In this document: piece by piece, positions 17,242 to 24,321 of the stretch
Layout of the letters: every line of letters starts with the position of its first letter
Position numbering within the stretch: position 1 is the first letter of the stretch
Position numbers and translations under genes: made by a program
NCBI RefSeq assembly: GCF_021554725.1
Contig: NZ_JAIZDP010000003.1
Coordinates: 186,001-250,000, forward strand
Direction of reading: 5' to 3'
Length of the DNA: 64,000 bases
Source: Sinomonas notoginsengisoli
GTDB lineage: Bacteria; Actinomycetota; Actinomycetes; Actinomycetales; Micrococcaceae
Notes under the pieces: model-generated
What the model was told of the DNA's origin: nothing
The model's input: only the letters and a program-made list of their open reading frames with translations
The model's database searches: none

Positions 17242-18177
17242 ATGCATCCCGCAAACACTCCGGCTGCGACCGGCCTCGATGTCATCACCCTGGGCACGGC
17301 GGCCGGTCCCGCGATCCGCAGCGGCGCCCCGGGCATCGCGACCGCGATCGTGGTGGACGGCGCTCACTATCTCGTCGACTTCGGCCTCGGGTGCACGCGC
17401 CAGGCCAACGCAGCCGGCCTGCGCGGCAAGGACCTCCGGGCCGCCTTCATCACGCACCTCCACTCGGACCACGTCGGCGAACTCCCCGCATACCTGCTGT
17501 GGAACTGGGGCAGGCCCGTGGACGGATTCACCCGGGATGTCCCCGTGTACGGGCCCGGGCCGCAGACGAGCGCGATGCTCACCCATCTCATCGCGGCCTT
17601 CGACTACGACATCACGATCCGTATCACCGACGAGGGCCGGCCGGACCTGCGCCGGATCGTCCGTCCCGTGGACATCGAGCTGCCGGCCGACGCCGCCGCG
17701 GCCGGCCCCGACTCGACCCCCGCCATGCGGCCGTTCGAGGTGTACGCGGACGAGAACGTGAGGGTCAGCGCGATCCTGGTCGAACACCCGCCGGTGTTCC
17801 CGGCCTTCGCGTTCAGGTTCGACACCCGCTACGGCTCGGTCGTCATCTCGGGCGACACCACCGAATGCGAGAACGTCGCGACCCTCGCCGCCGGCGCGGA
17901 CCTGCTCATCCATGAGGCCGTCAACCTCGCCTACTTCGCGGCCCGCGACTTCTCGCCGGAGTTCCTCAACCACCAGCAGATCTCCCACACCACCCCGGCA
18001 GGGGTCGGGCGCATCGCCCAGGCCGCCGGGGTGGGCCACGTGGTCCTGTCCCACCTCGCGGGGGTCGCCACCGACGAGGAGTGGACCGCCGGGGTGGCCG
18101 AGGAGTTCTCCGGCCCCATCACCGTCGCCCAGCCGGGCCAGCACTTCGTCCCGGGTCGAGTCCCGGCCAGGAGCTGA
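17242..18177 (+). CDS. MBL-fold metallo-hydrolase
   Basis: 311-aa metallo-beta-lactamase-fold hydrolase. The zinc motif THLHSDHVGE is followed by an SGDTTEC aspartate segment, LLIHEAVN and the late VLSHLAG histidine, the full ligand series of RNase Z/arylsulfatase-like or lactonase-like members. The ATG at 17242 is chosen for GAAGGACC upstream; an ATG at 17224 overlaps the ALDH stop. A role in hydrolysing an ester, lactone or conjugate of the pathway substrate is plausible but unproven. Confidence 0.85.
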   Translation: MHPANTPAATGLDVITLGTAAGPAIRSGAPGIATAIVVDGAHYLVDFGLGCTRQANAAGLRGKDLRAAFITHLHSDHVGELPAYLLWNWGRPVDGFTRDVPVYGPGPQTSAMLTHLIAAFDYDITIRITDEGRPDLRRIVRPVDIELPADAAAAGPDSTPAMRPFEVYADENVRVSAILVEHPPVFPAFAFRFDTRYGSVVISGDTTECENVATLAAGADLLIHEAVNLAYFAARDFSPEFLNHQQISHTTPAGVGRIAQAAGVGHVVLSHLAGVATDEEWTAGVAEEFSGPITVAQPGQHFVPGRVPARS

Positions 18178-18265
18178 CCGCCGCCAGGCGCCCGGGACGG
18201 CCCGTGCGGCTATCGTGAAAGAGGCGTCCGGCACGGTGCCGGGCGCCTCATCGGTGAGGTGGTCT

Positions 18266-19027
18266 GTGGCAGGGCAGTCGAAGGCCGCCGGAAGGTCCGT
18301 GACATCCCGGGCTCTGAACGTCTTGGCCGCGTTCGACCAGGAGCACCCGGTCCTCGGGCTCTCCGACATCGCGCGGCGCTCCGGCACGCCCGTGGCCACG
18401 TGCCACCGTCTCCTCGGCGAGCTCACCGAGTGGGGGGCCCTGGCCAAGACGACCGATGGCCGGTACCAGATCGGCCATCGCCTGTGGGCGCTCGGAATGC
18501 TCGCCCCCGTCCAGAAGGGCCTGCGCGAGGTCGCCGCGCCCTACATGCACGACGTGCTCTTCGCGACCCGACACGTGGTGAACCTCTTCGTCCTCGAAGA
18601 CGCCCGCGCGCTGCTCCTTGAGCGCATCGCGGGCACCGCCGTCGGGCATCCTGTCGCGCGCGTCGGGGAGCGGCTCCCCCTGCACACGAGCGCGGCAGGG
18701 AAGGTGTTCCTCGCGTACGCGCCGGCGTCAGTCCTCGAGCAGGCCTTCTCTGAGCTGACGAGGGAGACGCGGCACAGCATCACCGATCCCTCGAGGCTCC
18801 AGCGCGAGATCGTCAAGGTCCGCGAGCAGGGCTACGCCACGACCATCGAGGAGCACGCGCTCGGCACCTCCGGCCTCGCGGTGCCCGTCTTCGGCGCCGG
18901 CGGCCGCGTCATCGCGGCCCTCGGAGCCGTCGGCGTCGGGACCACACCGCCGCCCGTCCAGCGCACCCTGCCTGCCCTCCAGGTCGCGGCGAAGGCGATC
19001 GGGAGGGCTCTGGGCGCCCCTAGCTGA
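18266..19027 (+). CDS. IclR-family transcriptional regulator
   Basis: 253-aa regulator with an N-terminal winged HTH (residues about 12-70, around ARRSGTPVATCHRLLGEL) and a C-terminal IclR effector domain (HPVARVGERLPLHTSAAGKVFLA and the late VPVFGAGGRVIAALG). The GTG at 18266 is chosen, with GGTGAGG upstream; in-frame GTGs at 18254 and 18236 are alternatives. It lies at the centre of the cluster, and the TGGATGGA boxes at 15642-15703 and 19065-19083 are its likely targets. IclR proteins in aromatic catabolism often act as substrate-responsive activators or repressors. Confidence 0.9.
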   Translation: MAGQSKAAGRSVTSRALNVLAAFDQEHPVLGLSDIARRSGTPVATCHRLLGELTEWGALAKTTDGRYQIGHRLWALGMLAPVQKGLREVAAPYMHDVLFATRHVVNLFVLEDARALLLERIAGTAVGHPVARVGERLPLHTSAAGKVFLAYAPASVLEQAFSELTRETRHSITDPSRLQREIVKVREQGYATTIEEHALGTSGLAVPVFGAGGRVIAALGAVGVGTTPPPVQRTLPALQVAAKAIGRALGAPS

Positions 19028-19064
19028 AGGCGCGCAGGGCAGGTATCCGAGGGCCGCCAGCGGC

Positions 19065-19083
19065 TTTTCCATCCAGTGGTAAA
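19065..19083. promoter_or_regulatory. Candidate IclR operator before the synthase operon
   Basis: TTTTCCATCCAGTGGTAAA. Its reverse complement shares CCACTGGATGGA with the box at 15686-15703. The halves TTTCCA and TGGTAAA are near-palindromic. It lies about 220 bases upstream of the gene at 19303 and just after the IclR gene. Confidence 0.6.
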
Positions 19084-19170
19084 GACAGCGTGATCCGACG
19101 CATGGTGCGGACCTATGGTCTGTGGAGAAGGCGCGGTGACGGAGATCACCCCCCACCGCATCAGCGAAAG

Positions 19171-19254
19171 GACACCGAGCCGACCGCCACCGTCCCGGCC
19201 GGCCCCGCGGCGTCGTCCGGCTTCAGCTGGAACTCGGTCAAGCTCTTCGCCTAA
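19171..19254 (+). pseudogene. 3'-terminal remnant of an unidentified gene
   Basis: 28 codons (GAC to TAA) in which every sense codon ends in G or C, ending SGFSWNSVKLFA-stop. There is no start codon, yet the remnant directly follows a ribosome-binding-site-like GCGAAAGGACACC. Upstream codons in this frame lose the G/C third-base bias abruptly. This is what is left when a gene is deleted from just after its RBS to near its 3' end. The parent gene is not recognised; in this position a kinase subunit or P450 of the phosphorylation pathway is the tempting guess. The rest of the 275-bp gap 19028-19302 holds the IclR box and a C-rich leader. Confidence 0.5.
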
Positions 19255-19302
19255 CCCCACCCCGCCCCCACCCCCGAAGAAACACGAAGACAGGACACAC
19301 CA

Positions 19303-21201
19303 ATGTCGATGAAGTCCTTCCCGAAGCCCTCCGAGCTCCCAGTCCCCGCCGGAGCCGAGGGCTGGGAGAAGCTGTACCCCTACTACCTCGTGTTCCAGGA
19401 CAAGCTCAAGGAGCAGGAGGACGCCAAGTTCTGGTTCTGCGACAGCCAGCACTGGCCCACGGTCTTCAAGCCGTTCGAGACGATCGGCGGCGAGTTCGCG
19501 GTCAAGTGTCTGGGCCAGTACAACGCCCGCCACCTCATGATCCCCAACGCGAACGGGATCGAGTTCCGCATCCACCTCGGCTACCTCTACATGAGCCCCA
19601 TCCCGGTGCCGGAGGACCAGATCGCCGCGCGCGTGCCGCTCTTCGAGGAGCGCGTGGGCTACTACTTCCAGAACTGGCCGCGCCTGCTCGAGCAGTGGCA
19701 CACCAAGGTCAAGGGCACCATCGACGAGATGGAGCAGATCACCTTCGCCAAGCCCCCGGCCGTGGTCCCGATCGAGGACATACACTCGGGCAAGGCCATG
19801 GACGGCTCCGAGGTCCTCCTGGACAACTATGACCGCCTCATCCAGCTCGCGTACCAGAACTGGCAGTACCACTTCGAGTTCCTCAACCTCGGCCACATCG
19901 CCTACCTGGACTTCTTCAACTTCTGCAAGCAGGTCTTCCCGAACATCCCGGACCAGTCGATCGCGACGATGGTCCAGGGCGTGGACATGGAGCTGTTCCG
20001 GCCCGACGACGAGCTCAAGGGGCTCGCCGCCCTCGCCGTGGAGCTCGGGATCCAGTCCGCCTTCGAGAACGCGGACGACGCCGACGCAACCTTGGGCGCG
20101 ATCCGCGCCACCGCCGGTGGTCACCACTGGATGACCCGATGGGACGAGGCCCACGACCCGTGGTTCAACTTCACGGTGGGCAACGGCTTCTACGGGCACG
20201 ACAAGTACTGGAACGAGCACCCCGAGATCCCGCTGAACTACATCAAGGACTACATCTCCCGGCTCGATGCCGGTCAGGAGATCCTGCGCCCGGTCGAGGC
20301 CCTCGTGGCCGAGAAGGAGCGGATCGTCGAGGAGTACCGCGAGCTGCTCGAGGGCGACAACCTCGCCGCCTTCGACGGCAAGCGCGGCCTCGCCGCCCAG
20401 TGCTACCCGTACGTGGAGAACCACAACTTTTACATCGAGCACTGGACCATGGGCGTGTTCTGGCGCAAGGTCCGCGAGCTCTCCCGCCTGTTCCACGCCG
20501 AGGGATTCTGGACCGAGCCGGACGACCTCCTCTACCTGGGCCGCAACGAGGTCCGCGACGCGATCTTCGACCTTGTGACCTGGTGGGGCGTCGGCGCCAC
20601 CGAGCCGATCGGCCCGAGCTACTGGCCCGAGGAGATCGAGCGCCGCCGCGGCATCGTGGACGCGCTCAAGACCGCCCGCCCGGCACCGGTGCTCAACACC
20701 CCGCCAGAGTCCATCACCGAGCCGTTCACCCGCATGCTCTGGGGCATCACCACCGAGCAGGTGCAGCAGTGGCTCGGCCAGGGAGAAGCAGTCGAGGGCG
20801 GCGGCCTGCGCGGCATGGCGGCCTCCCCGGGCGTCGTGGAGGGCCCGGCCCGCGTGGTCACCGACGCGGACCAGCTCTCCCAGGTCCAGCAGGGCGAGAT
20901 CCTCGTCGCGACCGTCACCGCGCCGTCCTGGGGCCCGATCTTCGGCAAGATCGCCGCGACCGTCACGGACATCGGCGGCATGATGAGCCACGCCGCGATC
21001 GTATGCCGCGAGTACGGCCTCCCGGCCGTGACCGGCACGGGCTCCGCGTCCACGACGATCGTCACGGGCCAGCGCCTCCGGGTCAACGGGACCAAGGGCA
21101 TCGTGGAGATCCTCGACGGGCCCGGGTCCCAGGCGGTCGCGGGCCCCGGCGCGCACTCGCACGCCCACGGTGAGCACGGACACGAGCCGGCACATGCCTG
21201 A
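19303..21201 (+). CDS. PEP-utilizer mobile-domain protein, phenylphosphate synthase subunit 1 / CreH-like
   Basis: 632 aa (about 70 kDa). Residues 1-450 are a Trp/Tyr/His-rich region without the ATP-grasp domain of PEP synthase. Residues about 475-610 form the swivelling phosphohistidine domain (MAASPGVVEGPARVV, then GGMMSHAAIVCREYGLPAVTG), with His563 as the predicted phospho-carrier. Known relatives (Thauera phenylphosphate synthase protein 1; Corynebacterium CreH) pass phosphate from this His to a phenol but need a separate ATP-binding subunit, which is not in this window. The C-terminus is His-rich (GAHSHAHGEHGHEPAHA), possibly metal-binding. First gene of a tight six-gene operon; the start follows ACAGGACACACC. 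Confidence 0.75.
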   Translation: MSMKSFPKPSELPVPAGAEGWEKLYPYYLVFQDKLKEQEDAKFWFCDSQHWPTVFKPFETIGGEFAVKCLGQYNARHLMIPNANGIEFRIHLGYLYMSPIPVPEDQIAARVPLFEERVGYYFQNWPRLLEQWHTKVKGTIDEMEQITFAKPPAVVPIEDIHSGKAMDGSEVLLDNYDRLIQLAYQNWQYHFEFLNLGHIAYLDFFNFCKQVFPNIPDQSIATMVQGVDMELFRPDDELKGLAALAVELGIQSAFENADDADATLGAIRATAGGHHWMTRWDEAHDPWFNFTVGNGFYGHDKYWNEHPEIPLNYIKDYISRLDAGQEILRPVEALVAEKERIVEEYRELLEGDNLAAFDGKRGLAAQCYPYVENHNFYIEHWTMGVFWRKVRELSRLFHAEGFWTEPDDLLYLGRNEVRDAIFDLVTWWGVGATEPIGPSYWPEEIERRRGIVDALKTARPAPVLNTPPESITEPFTRMLWGITTEQVQQWLGQGEAVEGGGLRGMAASPGVVEGPARVVTDADQLSQVQQGEILVATVTAPSWGPIFGKIAATVTDIGGMMSHAAIVCREYGLPAVTGTGSASTTIVTGQRLRVNGTKGIVEILDGPGSQAVAGPGAHSHAHGEHGHEPAHA

Positions 21202-21964
21202 GCAGAACCAGCCCTCCCCCTCCGGCGTCCGGCTCGCCCTCATCACGGGGGCGGCCGGGGGCCTGGGCCGGGCCTTCGCGCTCGGCTTCGCCTCCCGCGG
21301 CTACAAGGTGGCCGTCGCGGACGTGAACGCTGCAGGCGCCGAGGAGACCGCCGAGATCCTGCGCAGCAAGGGGACTGAGTCGCTCGCTCTCAAGGTCGAC
21401 GTCACCGACGTCGCGTCCACCGAGGCGATGGCCGCGGAAGCCGCCGAGTTCGGCGGCGGCCGGATCGACGTCGTCGTGAATAACGCCGCGATCTACGCGA
21501 CGGTGACCCGCAGCCCGTTCGAGGAGATCGATCCGGCCGAGTGGGACCTCGTGATGGGCGTGAACCTCAAGGGGCCGTGGCTTGTGACCCGCGCGGCGAG
21601 CCCATACCCGGGCGACGGCGGGCGCGTCATCAACCTCTCGAGCGCCACGATCTACTCGGGGTCCGAGCAGTGGGCCCACTACGTGGCGTCCAAGGGCGGC
21701 GTCGTGGCCCTGACGCGGGTGATGGCCAAGGAGCTCGGCAAACGCGGCATCACGGTCAACGCGATCGCCCCCGGCTTCACGCTCACCGAGGCCAGCTACG
21801 GGCTCATGGAGAATGCCGAGACCTATGGCGTGGACCGGGGCTCGATCAAGCGGGCCAGCCAGCCCGAGGACATCGTGGGCGCCGCGCTCTTCCTCGCGAG
21901 TGCCGATTCCTCGTACATGACCGGCCAGACCCTCGTGGTCGACGGCGGCCGGCAGTTCATCTAG
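21194..21964 (+). CDS. Short-chain dehydrogenase/reductase (alcohol dehydrogenase, CreG-like position)
   Basis: 256-aa classical SDR: TGAAGGLGR cofactor motif (19-26), NNAA (97-99 region), Ser150, catalytic Tyr163 and Lys167 (YVASK), and a C-terminal TLVVDGG. The ATG at 21194 overlaps the upstream stop by eight bases; a GTG at 21170 is an alternative but lacks an RBS. In the cre pathway an alcohol dehydrogenase follows dephosphorylation and turns the hydroxybenzyl alcohol into the aldehyde. This SDR is in the right operon for that step (inference). Confidence 0.88.
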   Translation: MPEQNQPSPSGVRLALITGAAGGLGRAFALGFASRGYKVAVADVNAAGAEETAEILRSKGTESLALKVDVTDVASTEAMAAEAAEFGGGRIDVVVNNAAIYATVTRSPFEEIDPAEWDLVMGVNLKGPWLVTRAASPYPGDGGRVINLSSATIYSGSEQWAHYVASKGGVVALTRVMAKELGKRGITVNAIAPGFTLTEASYGLMENAETYGVDRGSIKRASQPEDIVGAALFLASADSSYMTGQTLVVDGGRQFI

Positions 21965-21999
21965 ACCACCCTGACACCAATTTTCAGGAGAGCATCCCA

Positions 22000-22323
22000 A
22001 TGACCACCACCGTCCACTACACCGACGCGGAGGGCACCGTCCGGGACATCGAGGGACGCCCCGGCGACTCCGTCATGGAGACCGCCGTGCGCAACGGCGT
22101 GCCGGGGATCGTCGCCGAGTGCGGCGGCTCGCTCTCCTGCGCCACGTGCCACGTCTTTGTCCGCGACGACTGCCTCTCCGAGCTCCCCGCCATGGAGCCC
22201 ATGGAGGACGAGATGCTCTACGGCACCGCCGTGGACCGGGAGGAGAACTCCCGCCTCTCCTGCCAGCTCAAGCTCGCTGACGGGATGGACCTGTACGTGA
22301 CCACCCCGGAAACGCAGGTGTGA
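22000..22323 (+). CDS. [2Fe-2S] ferredoxin (adrenodoxin/putidaredoxin type)
   Basis: 107-aa ferredoxin with cluster ligands Cys41, Cys47, Cys50 and Cys88 in the C-x5-C-x2-C...C arrangement of P450-type vertebrate-like ferredoxins. The ATG follows CAGGAGAG, and the gene ends 1 base before the reductase gene. It should carry electrons from the reductase at 22325 to an oxygenase, typically a cytochrome P450, but no P450 or Rieske oxygenase is present in the window. Confidence 0.93.
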   Translation: MTTTVHYTDAEGTVRDIEGRPGDSVMETAVRNGVPGIVAECGGSLSCATCHVFVRDDCLSELPAMEPMEDEMLYGTAVDREENSRLSCQLKLADGMDLYVTTPETQV

Positions 22324-22324
22324 G

Positions 22325-23611
22325 ATGAGTGACCAGACCGGCCTGCTGATCATCGGTGCGAGCCAGTCCGGCGTCCAGCTGGCCATCTCGCTCCGCGCGC
22401 TCGGCTTCGAGGAACCCATCACGCTCCTCGGCGAGGAGAACCACCGTCCGTACCAGCGCCCGGCCCTCTCGAAGGAGTGGCTCCAGGGCGAGGTGGGCAA
22501 CGAGTCGCTCATCTTCCGCTCGGCCGAGTACTGGGACGAGCACAACGTGACGCTCGTCAAGGACCAGCGGATCGTGCGCGTGGAGAAGAATCCTGACGGT
22601 TCCGGCGTCGCGGTCGCCGAGTCCGGCGCCGAGTTCCCCTTCAAGAGGCTCGCGCTCACCGTGGGTGCCCGCGCGCGGAAGATGGCGGTCGACGGCGCGG
22701 ACCTGGTCGGCGTCGTCTACCTCCGCAACGCGGACGACGCCCTGGCCCTCAAGGCCATCGTGGGCGACGCGACGGACGTCGCCGTCGTGGGCGGCGGGTT
22801 CATCGGCCTCGAGGCGGCGTCCAGCCTGAAGAAGATGGGCAAGAACGTCACCGTGCTCGAGTACGGTCCGCGGCTCGTGGGCCGTGCCGTGGGCGAGGAG
22901 ACCGCGGAGTACTTCCTCGAGGCGCACCGCGCCCGTGGGCTCGACATCCGCCTTAATGCGCGCATCACGCGGTTCACCGGCGAGGCCGGCGCCGTGGCCG
23001 GCGTCGAATTCGAGGACGGCTCGGTGGTGCCCGCGCAGATCGTGCTCGTGGGCATCGGGGTCGTCCCGAACACCGAGCTGGCCGAGCAGATGGGCCTCGC
23101 CGTGGACAACGGGATCGTCGTGGACTCCCACGCGCTCGCCTCGGACGGCACCACCGTGGCGGTGGGCGACTGCGCCAACATGCCCAACCCCGTGCCCGGC
23201 TCCCCCGCCGGCGAGCGTATCCGCCTCGAGAGCGTCAACAACGCGATTGAGCACGCGAAGGTCGCCGCCTACTCGCTGATGGGCCGGCGCGAGGACTACG
23301 CCGGCATCCCGTGGTTCTGGTCCAACCAGGCCGACCTCAAGCTCCAGATCGCCGGCCTGTCCATGGGCTTCGATGCGACGGTGGTACGCCGGGACGACGA
23401 GCGCGGCAAGTTCTCCGTCCTCTACTACCGCTCAGGGCGGATCATCGCCGCCGACTGCGTCAACGCCCCACTCGACTTCATGGCCGTCAAGAACGCGCTC
23501 GCCAAGGGGCAGAACGTCCCGGCCGACGCCGTCCAGTCCGCCGATCCGGGCGTCCAGCTCAAGACCCTGGCCGTTCCGCTCACCACGGCCGCCGCGGGAG
23601 GAACCTCATGA
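22325..23611 (+). CDS. FAD-dependent NAD(P)H:ferredoxin reductase
   Basis: 428-aa two-dinucleotide-domain reductase of the putidaredoxin-reductase type. The FAD motif is LIIGASQSGVQLAISL (GxSxxG variant), the NAD motif VAVVGGGFIGLEAASSL, the second FAD motif VAVGDCAN, and a C-terminal reductase domain follows. It directly follows the ferredoxin gene and overlaps the HD gene (ATGA at 23608). It corresponds in role to CreE/CamA. Its oxygenase partner is missing locally. Confidence 0.92.
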   Translation: MSDQTGLLIIGASQSGVQLAISLRALGFEEPITLLGEENHRPYQRPALSKEWLQGEVGNESLIFRSAEYWDEHNVTLVKDQRIVRVEKNPDGSGVAVAESGAEFPFKRLALTVGARARKMAVDGADLVGVVYLRNADDALALKAIVGDATDVAVVGGGFIGLEAASSLKKMGKNVTVLEYGPRLVGRAVGEETAEYFLEAHRARGLDIRLNARITRFTGEAGAVAGVEFEDGSVVPAQIVLVGIGVVPNTELAEQMGLAVDNGIVVDSHALASDGTTVAVGDCANMPNPVPGSPAGERIRLESVNNAIEHAKVAAYSLMGRREDYAGIPWFWSNQADLKLQIAGLSMGFDATVVRRDDERGKFSVLYYRSGRIIAADCVNAPLDFMAVKNALAKGQNVPADAVQSADPGVQLKTLAVPLTTAAAGGTS

Positions 23612-24321
23612 CCGAGAACACCCTGGCCGTCGATTCCGCCCGCGCCGGCGCGTTCGCCGCCGCCTACCCGACGCGCCCGATCCCCGCCGAGGGCCCCGTG
23701 GACACGCGGGCCATCTGCGAGACGCCCAGCACCTCCGAGTTCCTGGACCCTATCTGGAAGGCCGTGGTCACGGAAACCCGCACGCGCGGCAACGACATCC
23801 ACCTGCCGATCTCCGTCGCGTACGCCGAGCGGCTGTGCGACGCGTACCCCTCCGCGGACCGCGAGCTCGTGCTCGTCGCCACCATCCTGCACGACACCGG
23901 CTGGGCGCACGTGGACGAGTCCCGCATCATCTCCGAGGGCTTCACCGGGGACTGGCGCAAGGCCACGATCCGGTACGAGCACGAGCACCAGGGCTGCGTC
24001 GTGGCCCGCCGCGTGCTGCCCGGGCTCGGGTACGCGCCGGAGTTCGTCGAGCGGGTCACCGCGATCATCGAGGGGCACGACACGCGCCATGTCGCCTACT
24101 CCCTCGAGGACGCGCTCGTCCGAGACGCCGACCGCGCGTGGCGGTTCGACCGCGCCGGGATCGCGCTCGCCTCCTCGTGGTTCAGCATGGACCCTGCCAC
24201 GTATACGGACCGGCTCGCGGCCGAGATCGTGCCCGAGCTCATCACCGCCGCGGCCGTCGAGATGGCCACCACGGACCTCGCGCGCTCCAACGCGCTGCTC
24301 AAGACGGGAGTGCTCCGATGA
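23608..24321 (+). CDS. HD-domain metal-dependent phosphohydrolase (CreD-like)
   Basis: 237-aa HD-superfamily protein with the whole metal site: His65, the His95-Asp96 pair in ILHDTGW, His125/His127 in RYEHEHQG, His157-Asp158 and Asp173. In the cresol pathway CreD, an HD protein, removes phosphate from the hydroxybenzyl phosphate. The same operon here holds the synthase-like, ferredoxin, reductase, SDR and ALDH genes, so aryl-phosphate hydrolysis is the favoured role. Both ends overlap neighbours by four bases (ATGA), so it is strongly coupled. Other HD roles such as nucleotide hydrolysis are less likely in this context. Confidence 0.8.
   Translation: MTENTLAVDSARAGAFAAAYPTRPIPAEGPVDTRAICETPSTSEFLDPIWKAVVTETRTRGNDIHLPISVAYAERLCDAYPSADRELVLVATILHDTGWAHVDESRIISEGFTGDWRKATIRYEHEHQGCVVARRVLPGLGYAPEFVERVTAIIEGHDTRHVAYSLEDALVRDADRAWRFDRAGIALASSWFSMDPATYTDRLAAEIVPELITAAAVEMATTDLARSNALLKTGVLR

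Noticed and set aside
18832-21246. 804-codon open frame on the minus strand opposite the IclR and synthase genes
   Set aside because: It mirrors the strongly biased codons of the plus-strand genes, has a low-complexity Ala/Val/Leu/Arg/Asp/Glu make-up, no recognisable domain and spans two real genes. A typical high-GC antisense shadow.
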